The notes: generated by a model from the letters alone, not told the origin. Shown: positions 6,414-15,154, counted from the stretch's first letter. The stretch is 64,000 nucleotides of DNA from Streptomyces flaveolus (GCF_000716535.1 NZ_JNWV01000011.1:124001-188000); one strand, 5' to 3'. A program made the numbers and translations.

Positions 6414-7664
6414 ATGAAACCTTCTTCCGGCCGACCTGCGGCACCGGCTCCCCTCGTGATCGAGTCCTCCGTCGTCGAGGGGCTGCCCGCCGAGGGCGCC
6501 CTCCTGCTGCGCATGTCGGGCAGTCTCGACGCCGACGGTGCCCAGGCCTGGTCGGAGGAGCTGCGCGGTCACCTGGAACAGGCCGACCGCGCCGGGCTGC
6601 GCCCCGTGCTCGACATGGCGCACGTCCAGCTCGGCGGCGCCGCCGTACTGCGCACGCTCAGCGAGACGACCCGGGCGCGCACCGGACGCCCCGACCTGAT
6701 CATCGTCCGCGCCCGGCCCGGGGTCCGCGAGGCGGTGCACCTGGCCCGCCTGGACGGCGTCCAGCTGTACGCCACCCTGGACGAGGCGCTGCGCGAGCTG
6801 GCCCGCGCGGCGTCCCGCGTGGAGGAACTGCCCGCCTGGCGGTCGCAGATGGCGGACCCGCTGCGGCCCTCGTACGAGGACCTGCACAAGGAGGTCCGCG
6901 CGCTGCGCGCCCGGGTGCGCACCGCGCCGGTGATCGGCATGGCGCAGGGCACGCTCATGGTCCGCTACGGACTGCCGGACTCCGGCAGCGCCTTCCGGGT
7001 GCTGCGCGAGGCCTCCCAGCGGTTCAACGTGCCGCTGCGGGTCCTCGTCTCGGCCGTGGTGGTGGCCCGGCCCCCGGACGGCGACGTGTGGTTCCCGGGC
7101 CGCCGTTCGCTGCCGGTGCCGCAGCTGCGGATGCTGGGCCGCGGCGGCCGGGACCCGCGGTACCGGCGGCAGATGATCGACGCCGTCCTGCACGAGGCGC
7201 TGGCCATCGGCCGGGCGCCCGCCGGGTACGTGCAGTTCGTGGACCCGGCCGTGAACACCCTGATGCTGGAGACCCACTACGGCTGTGCGGAGACGCTCCT
7301 CGACCAGCTCGTGCGCGGCCGGGGCGACGGCACGGCCGACGCGGCGGCCCGGATCCGGGGCCGCCAGGTGAGCGTGCCCGACGTCGCGACGGACGCGGAG
7401 CTCTCCGACGACTGCCGGCGCGTGCTGCTGGCCACCGGTACCCAGGCCGTGCACAGCGTCCCGGTGCTCTCCTCCGCCGGCTCGTGCACCGGCGTGATCA
7501 CCCTGCACTGGCCCGACGCCGGCCACCGGACGACCCCCGCGCAGGCCGAGGCGCTGGCCCTGCTCGCCTCGGACACGTCGGCCTGGCTGAGCTGGTACCA
7601 CCGCTCGGTGCTCCTGGACGCCCTCGAACACCTCCACCGGGCGCTGACCCGCCCGGCGCCGTGA
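6414..7664 (+). CDS. STAS-ANTAR-GAF multidomain signalling protein
   Basis: 416 residues with three domains in order. A STAS-like domain spans about 15-120 (LLLRMSGSLDADGAQAWSEEL, VLDMAHVQLGGAAVLRTL, PGVREAVHLARL). An ANTAR RNA-binding domain spans about 155-215 (YEDLHKEVRALRARVRTAP then IGMAQGTLMVRYG and ASQRFNVPLRVLV). A GAF-type sensor spans about 250-400 (MIDAVLHEALAIGRAPAGYVQ ... GVITLHWP). ANTAR domains bind paired hairpins in nascent RNA and prevent termination, so this is probably a signal-responsive antiterminator regulated by a ligand of GAF and a partner of STAS. No paired ANTAR hairpins are obvious beside the gene. No clear ribosome-binding site precedes ATG 6414. Confidence 0.82.
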   Translation: MKPSSGRPAAPAPLVIESSVVEGLPAEGALLLRMSGSLDADGAQAWSEELRGHLEQADRAGLRPVLDMAHVQLGGAAVLRTLSETTRARTGRPDLIIVRARPGVREAVHLARLDGVQLYATLDEALRELARAASRVEELPAWRSQMADPLRPSYEDLHKEVRALRARVRTAPVIGMAQGTLMVRYGLPDSGSAFRVLREASQRFNVPLRVLVSAVVVARPPDGDVWFPGRRSLPVPQLRMLGRGGRDPRYRRQMIDAVLHEALAIGRAPAGYVQFVDPAVNTLMLETHYGCAETLLDQLVRGRGDGTADAAARIRGRQVSVPDVATDAELSDDCRRVLLATGTQAVHSVPVLSSAGSCTGVITLHWPDAGHRTTPAQAEALALLASDTSAWLSWYHRSVLLDALEHLHRALTRPAP

Positions 7665-7755
7665 GCTCCGGTCCGCCGCCGGTGTGCGTCACCCCCGGCC
7701 CTCTGGGAACCCGGACGCGGAACGGAGCACGCACCATCCGGAGGGAGTCCGGCGC

Positions 7756-7959
7756 ATGTCCAATCCGCAGCAGCCCGAACAGCGGCGCAGTGACAAGGGT
7801 GGCGCCACCCCGCAGGACAGCGGCGAGCTGAAGGCCCGCCAGACGGCCGAGCGGGACGCGGGCGGCCGTCCGCACGGCTCCGACAAGGCAGGAAAGGGCG
7901 GCAAGGGCGGGGGAGAGGGCGGCGGGGTGCCTCCGGCACAGCAGCCCGACCACCCCTGA
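7756..7959 (+). CDS. Small hydrophilic Lys/Gly-rich protein
   Basis: A 67-residue, strongly hydrophilic protein with no Cys or Trp and no predicted membrane segment. GGAGGGAG at 7739-7746 sits correctly before ATG 7756, and a perfect terminator hairpin follows at 7981. The composition (SDKGG, KARQTAERDAGG, GKGGKGGGEGGG) suggests an intrinsically disordered protein, as in stress-associated small proteins of actinomycetes; the function is not known. Confidence 0.7.
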   Translation: MSNPQQPEQRRSDKGGATPQDSGELKARQTAERDAGGRPHGSDKAGKGGKGGGEGGGVPPAQQPDHP

Positions 7960-7980
7960 CCTGGTAGGCCCGATGCCCTG

Positions 7981-8009
7981 CCGAACGGCCCCTCCGCGGG
8001 GCCGTTCGG
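7981..8009 (+). terminator. Intrinsic terminator hairpin
   Basis: CCGAACGGCCCC (7981-7992) pairs perfectly with GGGGCCGTTCGG (7998-8009) around a 5-nt loop. There is no T-tract, as is common in Streptomyces. It closes the small-protein gene before the RpiB-like gene. Confidence 0.85.
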
Positions 8010-8032
8010 CACGTCCGGCCGGGTCCAGGCGC

Positions 8033-8038
8033 TACGCT
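8033..8038 (+). promoter_or_regulatory. Probable -10 element of a leaderless promoter
   Basis: TACGCT lies 7 nt before ATG 8046, which would place transcription start at or next to the A of the ATG. No good -35 is seen. Confidence 0.45.
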
Positions 8039-8045
8039 CCGGAGT

Positions 8046-8501
8046 ATGCGGATCTCCGTCTCCTCCGACATGGACGAACCCGTCGCCCGGCTGCTGGTCG
8101 CTGAGCTGCGGCGGCGTGGTCACGAGGTCCGGGAGCACGGCGCGCTGCGGCCCGGGGCCGACGCGCAGTGGGCGGTCTGTTCGGAGGCCGCCGCCCGGGA
8201 CGTGGCCGAGGGTGCGGCCGACCAGGCCGTGGTGTGCTGCTGGACGGGTACCGGCGCGTCCATCGCGGCCAACAAGGTGCCGGGCGTGCGCGCGGCGCTG
8301 TGCACGGACGCCGGTACCGCCGACGGAGCGCGCCGCTGGAACGACGCCAACGTCCTCGCGCTGAGCCTCAGACTCACCTCGGAACCGGTGCTGAAGGAGA
8401 TCCTCGACGCGTGGTTCGCGGCCGAGCCCAGCCAGGACGCGGAGGACCGGCAGAACGTGGCCCGCGTCGGCCGCCTGGACGCCGCCCGGAAGTCTTCCTA
8501 G
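8046..8501 (+). CDS. RpiB/LacA/LacB-family sugar-phosphate isomerase
   Basis: 151 residues, the typical RpiB size. The family interconverts ribose 5-phosphate and ribulose 5-phosphate or related aldose/ketose phosphates. MRISVSSDMDEPVARLLVAEL is the N-terminal Rossmann strand and helix. CCWTGTGASIAANKVPGVRAAL (near 70-90) is the conserved phosphate/anion-hole loop with the Cys-x2-GTG arrangement. ARRWNDANVLALSLRL is the family's (H/R)xxNDANVL substrate motif. The C-terminal tail after residue 130 is poorly conserved. The gene stands alone with its own leaderless-type promoter, so it may serve general pentose metabolism or a special sugar; it is too short to have extra domains. Confidence 0.87.
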   Translation: MRISVSSDMDEPVARLLVAELRRRGHEVREHGALRPGADAQWAVCSEAAARDVAEGAADQAVVCCWTGTGASIAANKVPGVRAALCTDAGTADGARRWNDANVLALSLRLTSEPVLKEILDAWFAAEPSQDAEDRQNVARVGRLDAARKSS

Positions 8502-8571
8502 GGGCGTACGGCGGTCCGGCGCGGGCCGGGTTGCCGGGATCGACGGGGGCCGGGATCGGCGCGGCCGGGGC

Positions 8572-8937
8572 TCAGTGGGCGCCGAGTCCGCCGCCGCCGA
8601 ACGAGCCGCTGGAGCCCTTGCTCCAGCGCGGACGCTCCTTCGACTGGCTCGTCCGGGTGTCCATGTTGGTCAGCTCGTACGGGGTGAGCGGGCGGTCGCC
8701 CTTGGGGATCCGCGGTATCTCCGCGGACTCCCGGTTCTCCCGGACCTCGTGCACGGGTCCCTCCGGCGGCAGCTTGGGCTGTTCCTCGGGGCGGGGGCGC
8801 GGGGACTCGCGGTATCTGACGCGAGAGGTCATCCAGAAGCCGCCGGCCAGCAGCGCGAGCACGGCCACGGCCACGATGAACAGGAACAGGCTCATCAGGC
8901 CGCTCGCCGCGGCCAGCTGCATCGATGCAGTGTTCAT
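8572..8937 (-). CDS. Small single-pass membrane protein (DUF6479-like)
   Basis: 121 residues from the ATG at 8937. Residues 6-36 form one strong hydrophobic helix (AAASGLMSLFLFIVAVAVLALL) ending in a short cytoplasmic-type basic stretch (SRVRYRESPRPRPEEQPKLPP). The rest is hydrophilic and ends in a Gly/Ser tail. The conserved IPRIPKGDRPLTPYELTNMDTR stretch is one I associate with a Streptomyces-specific family of unknown function (DUF6479, from memory). No strong ribosome-binding site is seen at the chosen start; longer in-frame starts would add an arginine-rich leader that looks non-coding. Confidence 0.68.
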   Translation of the reverse strand: MNTASMQLAAASGLMSLFLFIVAVAVLALLAGGFWMTSRVRYRESPRPRPEEQPKLPPEGPVHEVRENRESAEIPRIPKGDRPLTPYELTNMDTRTSQSKERPRWSKGSSGSFGGGGLGAH

Positions 8938-9068
8938 AGAACAGGAATACCCGGCCAGAACCGGACGAACCCGGACACTATGGGTTACGGCGCATGGTCG
9001 CGCGGTATCCGTCCGCCCGGCCCCAGGGACAGTGGTTTGTGGCCGCCCGCCCCGGCTACCCGCACGGT

Positions 9069-9443
9069 GTGACATCGCCGACTTCGCAGCAGCAGCTCTA
9101 CCGGTTCCTGGAGGACCGTTTCACCTGTGCCCAGGCGTGCACGGAGTGCGCCCGGGCCTGTGCCGTGCGCGCGAGCCTGGTCGACCCGGACGGGAGTGAG
9201 CACCAGGAGCGGGCGCGCCGGCTGGGCATCATGTGCGCCGAGGTGTGCGACGCCACCTGCCGCGTGCTGTGCGAGGAGAACCGACAGGACGAGGAGGCGA
9301 TCCGGGTCCGGGTGGACTGGTGCCGCTCGGTCTGCCTGGAGTGCGCCCGCGCGTTCGACGAGCACCCCGGTGCCGAGTCCGCCGCGGCCGCCTGCCGGGC
9401 CTGCGCCGACGCCTGCGCGGACTTCCTGGAAACGCTCGGGTGA
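9069..9443 (+). CDS. Cysteine-rich four-helix-bundle protein (DUF326 / copper-storage-like)
   Basis: About 124 residues with 14 cysteines in four clusters: CAQACTECARAC, CAEVCDATCRVLC, CRSVCLEC and CRACADAC. The spacing C-x3-C-x2-C puts Cys on one face of each helix, as in DUF326 and Csp-type proteins that bind many Cu(I) ions in the core of a four-helix bundle. It may buffer or store copper in the cytosol; no signal peptide is present with this start. GTG 9069 is chosen because the family N-terminus begins near here; GTG 9067 is out of frame, and an ATG at 8994 would add 25 unlikely residues. No ribosome-binding site is clear, so the mRNA may be leaderless. The metal is inferred, not shown. 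Confidence 0.78.
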   Translation: MTSPTSQQQLYRFLEDRFTCAQACTECARACAVRASLVDPDGSEHQERARRLGIMCAEVCDATCRVLCEENRQDEEAIRVRVDWCRSVCLECARAFDEHPGAESAAAACRACADACADFLETLG

Positions 9444-9488
9444 GCGCCCCCGGCCGTAGGCGCCCCCGAATCCGCCCGGGCCCCGGCA

Positions 9489-9517
9489 TTCCCAATTTCT
9501 GAAACACGTTCTACGGT
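9489..9517 (+). promoter_or_regulatory. Promoter with KstR-like operator in front of the acyl-CoA dehydrogenase
   Basis: TGAAACACGTTCTA at 9500-9513 fits TNNAACNNGTTNNA, the operator consensus of the TetR repressor KstR that controls cholesterol catabolism in mycobacteria and rhodococci. A promoter overlaps it: TTCCCA (9489-9494), 17-bp spacer, TACGGT (9512-9517). A bound repressor would block RNA polymerase. The match to the consensus is direct; the identity of the regulator is inference, and no KstR gene lies in the window. Confidence 0.6.
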
Positions 9518-9557
9518 GTGCGCCGTCAGGACCGCCCTTGGGGAGCCTGGAGGCGCC

Positions 9558-10736
9558 GTGCACCTCGACCACACGCCCGAGCAACAGCGGCTGCGCACCG
9601 AACTGCGGGCCTACTTCGCCGAGCTGGTTCCGGACAACGCCTACGCCCGGTACGCCGACCCGGGCGCGCAGAAGCGGTTCTACCGCGACACCGTCCGCCG
9701 GCTCGGCGCCGACGGCTGGCTCGGCGTCGGCTGGCCCGAGGAGTACGGCGGGCGCGGGATGACGGCGATGGAGCAGTTCATCTTCTTCGACGAGGCCGCG
9801 CAGGCCGGCGTACCCCTGCCGCTGATGGCCCTCAACACCGTCGGGCCGACGATCATGCGGTACGGCACCGACGAGCAGAAGGCGTACTTCCTGCCGCGCA
9901 TCCTCTCCGGCGAGATCGACTTCGCGATCGGCTACAGCGAGCCCGGTGCGGGCACGGACCTCGCGTCCCTGACGACCCGCGCGGTCCGGGAAGGCGACGA
10001 GTACGTCGTCAACGGCCACAAGATCTGGACGACCAACGGCGACACCGCCGACTGGGTGTGGCTGGCCGTGCGCACCGACCCCGAGGCCCCGCCGCACAAG
10101 GGCATCACCATGCTGCTGGTGCCGACCTCCGACCCCGGCTACTCCTGCACCCTCATCCGCACCCTCGCCTCCCACGACACCACCGCGAGCTACTACGAGA
10201 ACGTCCGCGTCCCCGTCTCCCGCCGCGTCGGCGCCGAGAACGAGGGCTGGCGTCTGATCACCAACCAGCTCAACCACGAACGCGTGACCCTCGCCGCCCA
10301 CGGCACCATGGCGATCCGCGCCCTGCACGACGTGCAGCGCTGGGCGATGGGGACCAAGCTCGCCGACGGCCGCCGGGTCGCCGACCTGGCCTGGGTACGC
10401 CGCCTCCTCGCCCGCACCCACACCCGCCTCGACGCGCTCAGACTCCTCAACTGGCAGATGGTCACCGCCGTCCAGGACGGCACGCTCGCCCCGCAGGACG
10501 CCTCCGCCGTCAAGGTGTACGGCTCCGAGGCCCGCCGGGACGCCTACGCCTGGCTCATGGAGATCGTCGCCGCGGCCGCCCCCCTGAAGGAGGGCTCGGC
10601 GAGCACCGTCCTGCACGGCGAACTGGAACGCGGCTACCGCTCGGCGGTCATCTTCACCTTCGGCGGCGGCAACAACGAGATCCAGCGCGAAATCATCTCC
10701 TGGACCGGCCTGGGGATGCCACGCGTACGGCGTTAG
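9558..10736 (+). CDS. Acyl-CoA dehydrogenase (FadE family)
   Basis: 392 residues, FAD-dependent alpha,beta-dehydrogenation of an acyl-CoA. HTPEQQRLRTELRAYFAELV opens the N-terminal helical domain; GWPEEYGGRGMTAMEQFIFFDE and AIGYSEPGAGTDLASLTTRAVRE (near 125-150) are the FAD/substrate loops of the middle beta domain; IWTTNGDTADWVWLAVRTD and ENVRVPVSRRVG follow. The end FTFGGGNNEIQREIISWTGLGMPR is the usual C-terminal flavin contact, though the subclass Glu base is not obvious to me. GTG 9558 follows GGAGG closely. Many actinobacterial FadEs act as heteromers in steroid side-chain or ring degradation; the KstR-like site upstream points that way. An adjoining FadE partner is absent here. Confidence 0.87.
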   Translation: MHLDHTPEQQRLRTELRAYFAELVPDNAYARYADPGAQKRFYRDTVRRLGADGWLGVGWPEEYGGRGMTAMEQFIFFDEAAQAGVPLPLMALNTVGPTIMRYGTDEQKAYFLPRILSGEIDFAIGYSEPGAGTDLASLTTRAVREGDEYVVNGHKIWTTNGDTADWVWLAVRTDPEAPPHKGITMLLVPTSDPGYSCTLIRTLASHDTTASYYENVRVPVSRRVGAENEGWRLITNQLNHERVTLAAHGTMAIRALHDVQRWAMGTKLADGRRVADLAWVRRLLARTHTRLDALRLLNWQMVTAVQDGTLAPQDASAVKVYGSEARRDAYAWLMEIVAAAAPLKEGSASTVLHGELERGYRSAVIFTFGGGNNEIQREIISWTGLGMPRVRR

Positions 10737-10855
10737 CCCTGTCTGCGTCAGCCCTGTCCGCCCGGCGCGGGACCCGGGCGATTAGGCTGCACGGAGGAAG
10801 TCCGGCGTGCGCTTCGGCGCACGCGCGGGTCGGCGGCGGCAAGGGGTGACGTCCG

Positions 10856-11734
10856 GTGGCTGTGGGCACATCCGTGGGCACTTCTGCGAGCGCGGGCGAT
10901 CCCGGACTGTTCACCCCGGCCTCCGTGACCTGGCAGATGCACGGCGACCCCATGATGTGGATCGCCGGGGTCCGCGCGCTCTACCTCCAGGCGTTGCATC
11001 CGCGTGCGGTCCGGGGGGTCATGCAGAACTCCGACTTCCGGCGGGACGCCTGGGGGCGGCTGATGCGCACCGCGCACTTCGTCGGGACCACGACCTACGG
11101 CACGAGCGAGGCCGCCGAGCGGGCCGGCGCGCGGGTGCGGAAGATCCACAGCATGCTCACCGCGACCGACCCGGACACCGGCGAGCGGTACGGCGTCGGT
11201 GAACCGGAGCTGCTGCTGTGGGTGCACTGCGCGGAGATCGACTCCTATCTGCACGTCCTGCGCCGCTCCGGCTTCCCGCTCACCGACGCCCAGGCCGACC
11301 GGTACATAGCGGAACACCGCGTCAGCGCCCGCCTGGTGGGGCTCGACCCGCACACGGTGCCGGCGAGCCGGGCGGAGCTGGCCGCGTACTTCGAGGCGGT
11401 CCGGCCGGAGCTGGCCGCCGGCCCCGAGGCACACGACGTGGACGACTTCCTGCTCCGCCCGCCGACGCACCCGCTGCTCGTCCCGGCGCGCGAGCTGCTG
11501 TGGCGGCGGGTGGCGCTGCTGGCGTACGCGGCCCTGCCGCCGTACGCCCATGAGCTGTACGGCAGGCCCGCCCCCGCGCCCGCCGTCGTCACCCGCCGGC
11601 TGCGCGTCACCGGAGCCGTGCTCCGCCGCGTCCCCGCACGGCTGCGCTGGCAGCTCCCGCCGAAGCACATCCTGCGGGCCATGGCGCGGCTCGGCCCGCA
11701 GGCGCGTCCGGCACCGCACAAGGTGAGGGGCTGA
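10856..11734 (+). CDS. MpaB/DUF2236-family oxygenase
   Basis: 292 residues of the family that includes MpaB and the latex-clearing protein Lcp, haem-containing oxygenases. FTPASVTWQMHGDPMMWIAGVRALYLQALHPRAVRGV (20-60) contains the conserved HPRAVxGV with the probable proximal His. RLMRTAHFVGTTTYG and KIHSMLTATDPDTGERY follow, and LLWVHCAEIDSYL is the second conserved helix pair. No signal peptide, so it is cytoplasmic. GTG 10856 has AAGGGG upstream. Neighbours are an acyl-CoA dehydrogenase and a FAD oxidoreductase, so oxidative breakdown of a hydrophobic substrate is plausible; the substrate is unknown. Confidence 0.8.
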   Translation: MAVGTSVGTSASAGDPGLFTPASVTWQMHGDPMMWIAGVRALYLQALHPRAVRGVMQNSDFRRDAWGRLMRTAHFVGTTTYGTSEAAERAGARVRKIHSMLTATDPDTGERYGVGEPELLLWVHCAEIDSYLHVLRRSGFPLTDAQADRYIAEHRVSARLVGLDPHTVPASRAELAAYFEAVRPELAAGPEAHDVDDFLLRPPTHPLLVPARELLWRRVALLAYAALPPYAHELYGRPAPAPAVVTRRLRVTGAVLRRVPARLRWQLPPKHILRAMARLGPQARPAPHKVRG

Positions 11735-11788
11735 CCCGGCCCCGGCCCGCCTCTGGCCGTCGTGGATCACCGCGTGCTACGAAGAACC

Positions 11789-13351
11789 ATGTCCGCGAAC
11801 GAGGGAACCCGCGCGTACGACGCCGTCATCGTCGGCGCAGGCCACAACGGCCTGGTCGCCGCCGCCTACCTGGCCCGGGCCGGCCGCTCGGTGCTGGTGC
11901 TGGAGCGCCTGGACCACACCGGTGGCGCGGCCGTCTCCACCCGCCCGTTCGCCGGGGTCGACGCCCGACTGTCGCGCTACTCCTACCTGGTCAGCCTGCT
12001 GCCGGAGAAGATCGTGCGCGACCTCGGGCTCGACTTCCGCGTCCGCTCCCGGACCATCTCGTCGTACACCCCGGCCGAGCGCGCGGGCCGGCCCACCGGC
12101 CTCCTCGTCGGCGGCGGCGAGCAGCGCACCCGGGAGGCCTTCGCCCGGCTCACCGGCGGCGACCGCGAGTACGAGGCCTGGCAGCGCTTCTACGGCATGA
12201 CCGGCCACGTCGCCCAGCGCGTCTTCCCCACGCTCACCGAACCGTTGCCCACCCGCGACGAACTGCGCGGCCGCATCGACGACGAGGCCGCCTGGCGTAC
12301 CCTGTTCGAGGAGCCGGTCGGCGTCGCCATCGAGCGGACCTTCACCGACGACCTGGTCCGGGGCGTCGTCCTCACCGACGCGCTCATCGGCACCTTCGCC
12401 GACGCCCACGACCCGACCCTCGTCCAGAACCGCTGCTTCCTCTACCACGTCATCGGCGGCGGAACCGGCGCCTGGGACGTGCCCGTCGGTGGCATGGGCG
12501 CGCTGACCGACGCGCTGGCCGCCGCGGCGCGCGCGGCGGGCGCGCGCATCGCCACCGGGCACGAGGCGATCCGGATCGACACGGACGGGAAGACCGCCGA
12601 GGTCGTCTACCGCACCGCCGCGGGGGAGGGCACCGCCGCCGCCCGGCACGTCCTGGTGAACGCCTCCCCGCACGAACTGGCCGTCCTCACCGGCGACCCG
12701 GCGCCCGAACCCGTCGAGGGGGCCCAGCTCAAGGTCAACATGCTGCTCACCCGGCTGCCCCGGCTGCGCGACCCCGAGGCCGACCCGCGCGAGGCGTTCG
12801 CCGGCACCTTCCACATCGCCGAGGGCTACCGGCAACTGGCCACCGCCCACGCCCAGGCCGCCGCCGGCGAACTCCCCGCCAGCCCGCCCTCGGAGATCTA
12901 CTGCCACTCCCTGACCGACCCCACCATCCTCGGCGCCGACCTCGCCGAGCGCGGCTACCAGACCCTCACCCTCTTCGGCCTGCACGCCCCGGCCCGGCTC
13001 TTCGACCGGGACAACGACGCCGTACGCGAGGAACTGCTGACGTCCACCCTCGCCCAGCTCGACGCCCACCTCGCCGAACCCCTCGCGGACTGCCTGGCCA
13101 CCGACGCCGACGGCCGCCCCTGCATCGAGGCGAAGACACCGCTCGACCTCGAACGGGACCTGCGGCTGCCCGGCGGCAACATCTTCCACCGGGCCCTGTC
13201 CTGGCCCTACGCCCAGGAGGACAGCGGCCGTTGGGGCGTGGAGACGCGGCACCCCAACGTGCTGCTGTGCGGGGCCGGCGCGGTGCGCGGGGGCGGTGTC
13301 AGCGGGGTGCCCGGGCACAACGCGGCGATGGCGGTGCTGGAGCGGGACTGA
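11789..13351 (+). CDS. FAD-dependent oxidoreductase, phytoene-desaturase/PYROXD2-like
   Basis: 520 residues. AVIVGAGHNGLVAAAYLARAG (near 15-37) is the GxGxxG dinucleotide fold, followed by VLVLERLDHTGGAAVSTRPF, the conserved GG-x-(A/S) FAD motif. The middle holds PVGGMGALTDALAAAARAAGARI, typical of CrtI-like enzymes. The end reads ETRHPNVLLCGAGAVRGGGVSGVPGHNAA, the C-terminal FAD-binding motif of PYROXD2-type proteins. No carotenoid genes are nearby, so carotenoid desaturation is unlikely; an uncharacterised redox role is the safe call. ATG 11789 has GAAGAA just upstream; ATG 11762 is an alternative that adds nine residues. Confidence 0.82.
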   Translation: MSANEGTRAYDAVIVGAGHNGLVAAAYLARAGRSVLVLERLDHTGGAAVSTRPFAGVDARLSRYSYLVSLLPEKIVRDLGLDFRVRSRTISSYTPAERAGRPTGLLVGGGEQRTREAFARLTGGDREYEAWQRFYGMTGHVAQRVFPTLTEPLPTRDELRGRIDDEAAWRTLFEEPVGVAIERTFTDDLVRGVVLTDALIGTFADAHDPTLVQNRCFLYHVIGGGTGAWDVPVGGMGALTDALAAAARAAGARIATGHEAIRIDTDGKTAEVVYRTAAGEGTAAARHVLVNASPHELAVLTGDPAPEPVEGAQLKVNMLLTRLPRLRDPEADPREAFAGTFHIAEGYRQLATAHAQAAAGELPASPPSEIYCHSLTDPTILGADLAERGYQTLTLFGLHAPARLFDRDNDAVREELLTSTLAQLDAHLAEPLADCLATDADGRPCIEAKTPLDLERDLRLPGGNIFHRALSWPYAQEDSGRWGVETRHPNVLLCGAGAVRGGGVSGVPGHNAAMAVLERD

Positions 13352-13366
13352 CCACGGGGCGCGGGC

Positions 13367-15154
13367 TCAGTCGGCCGAGCCCTGCCACCCCACCGCCGCG
13401 ATCCGTGCCGCGTCCGCCGGGCGCGCCCCGTCGAACAGCACCGTCCCGCCCGCGTCGACGCGCAGCGCGTCGACGTACGCGCCCCGGCCGACGTACAGCG
13501 CGTCCGTGGTGTACCGCCAGCGCAGGGCCAGCCGGGGGTCGGCGGGCAGGGCCGCGGTCAGCCGGTGCCAGACGCGGCCCGACCAGCCGGTGACCGTGCC
13601 CTCCGGGTGGTCCTCGGGGTCCTCGCCGTGGCGGGTGGTGGTGAAGGGAACCGGGTGCCAGGAGGCGCCGCCGTCCGTGGTGGACTCCAGGGCCACCAGG
13701 TCGGAGCGGGGTTCGGTGTCCCACCACAGGGCACAGCGCAGCCGGGCCGTGCCGGAGGAGGTGTCCAGCGCCGGCAGGGTGAGCGTGGCGGCCGTGGCGT
13801 TCGCCATGCCCGAGAACCAGGCCGTACGGCCGCTCGCCGGGCGGACCGGCACCGCGCGGGCGAGGTGGTTGCCGGCGGCGACCCGGGGAGCCGAACCGGA
13901 CCGCCAGGTACGCACCGGATGCACGGAGTTGCCGAGGACGACCAGGAAGGAGTCGGTCGTGGGGTCGAGCACGAGAGAGGTGCCGGTGAAGCCGGTGTGG
14001 CCGGCCGTGCGCGGGGTGGCCATCGCCCCCATGTACCAGTGCTGGTACAGCTCGAAGCCGAGGCCGTGCTCGTCGCCGGGGAAGGCCGTGTTGAAGTCGG
14101 TGAACATCAGGTCCACCGACTCGGGCCGCAGGATGCGGGCCCGGCCGTAGCGGCCGCCGTTGAGCAGCGTACGGCCGAGGACCGCGAGGTCCCACGCGCT
14201 CGCGAACACGCCGGCGTGACCGGCCACGCCGCCCAGGCTGTACGCGTTCTCGTCGTGCACCTCGCCCCACACCAGCCCGCGGTCCAGCCCGGACCAGGGC
14301 TTGCGCGCGTCCTCGGTCGCCGCGATCCGCGGCTTCCAGGAGGCGGGCGGGTTGTAGCGGGTGCTGCCCAGGCCGAGCGGACCGGTGATCTCCTCGCGCA
14401 GCAGCACGTCCAGGGCGCGGCCGGTGACCTTCTCCAGGACGAGCTGGAGCGAGATCAGGTTCAGGTCCGAGTAGAGGTAGGCGGTGCCCGGCGGGTTGAG
14501 GGGTGCCTCGTTCCAGATGAGCTGGAGCTTCTCCTCGTACGTCGGCGCGTTGTACAGCGGGATCCACGCGCGGAAGCCCGAGGTGTGGGTGAGGAGCTGA
14601 CGGATCGTCACCGACTGTTTGCCCGCGCGCCCGAACTCCGGGAGGTACGAGGCGACCGTCCCCTCCAGGGCCAGCGTGCCGCGCTCGATCTGCTGCACGG
14701 CGAGCAGCGAGGTGAACAGCTTGGAGACGGAGGCCAGGTCGAACACGGTGTCCCGGGTCATCGGGAGCTGCTGTTCGGGCGGCAGTTCGACGCCGGTGTC
14801 GGTCTTCTCGTCGTACCGGGCGTAGCGCACCGCCATGCCGATCGGCTCGTGCAGCGCCACGGTGCCGCCGCGCCCGGCGAGCAGCACGGCACCCGCGTAC
14901 CAGGGGTGCCGGGGGGAGGGCGCGAGGAACGCCTCGGCGTCCGTGACGAGTTGCCGCAGGTGCGCGGGGAGCAGCCCGGCGCGTTCGGGTGAGCCGTGGC
15001 GCAGGGTGGGGTGACGGCCGGAGGCGGGTGCGGCGGCGGCCGGGCCCGCCGGGAGCACGCCGAGGGCGAGTGCGCCGCTCGCTGCCAGTGTGCCCGCGAC
15101 GAGCCGGCGGCGGGTCGGCCCGCTCGCTCGTCCGCCTGCCACGTCGTCCGTCAT
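13367..15154 (-). CDS. Secreted serine hydrolase, beta-lactamase class C / penicillin-binding-protein-like
   Basis: 595 residues. A twin-arginine signal (TRRRLVAGTLAASGALALGV, residues 13-32) directs export. The class C catalytic motifs are present: FDLASVSKLFTSLLAVQQ (S-x-x-K, near 175), LYSDLNLISLQL (Y-x-N, near 275) and GHTGFTGTSLVLDP (H-T-G, near 420). The C-terminal ~150 residues form an extra beta-rich region (PALDTSSGTARLRCALWWDTE, ALRWRYTTDALYVGRG) that may bind a wall sugar or substrate. The start has GGAGG 8 nt upstream. It probably cleaves a peptide or ester bond at the cell wall; exact substrate unknown. The gene ends 15 bp from, and converges with, the oxidoreductase. Confidence 0.85.
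   Translation of the reverse strand: MTDDVAGGRASGPTRRRLVAGTLAASGALALGVLPAGPAAAAPASGRHPTLRHGSPERAGLLPAHLRQLVTDAEAFLAPSPRHPWYAGAVLLAGRGGTVALHEPIGMAVRYARYDEKTDTGVELPPEQQLPMTRDTVFDLASVSKLFTSLLAVQQIERGTLALEGTVASYLPEFGRAGKQSVTIRQLLTHTSGFRAWIPLYNAPTYEEKLQLIWNEAPLNPPGTAYLYSDLNLISLQLVLEKVTGRALDVLLREEITGPLGLGSTRYNPPASWKPRIAATEDARKPWSGLDRGLVWGEVHDENAYSLGGVAGHAGVFASAWDLAVLGRTLLNGGRYGRARILRPESVDLMFTDFNTAFPGDEHGLGFELYQHWYMGAMATPRTAGHTGFTGTSLVLDPTTDSFLVVLGNSVHPVRTWRSGSAPRVAAGNHLARAVPVRPASGRTAWFSGMANATAATLTLPALDTSSGTARLRCALWWDTEPRSDLVALESTTDGGASWHPVPFTTTRHGEDPEDHPEGTVTGWSGRVWHRLTAALPADPRLALRWRYTTDALYVGRGAYVDALRVDAGGTVLFDGARPADAARIAAVGWQGSAD

Noticed and set aside
5802..7637. Long minus-strand frame of 611 codons opposite the STAS and STAS-ANTAR-GAF genes
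   Set aside because: Arg/Gly/His-rich shadow with no ribosome-binding site; the plus-strand frames carry the domain motifs.
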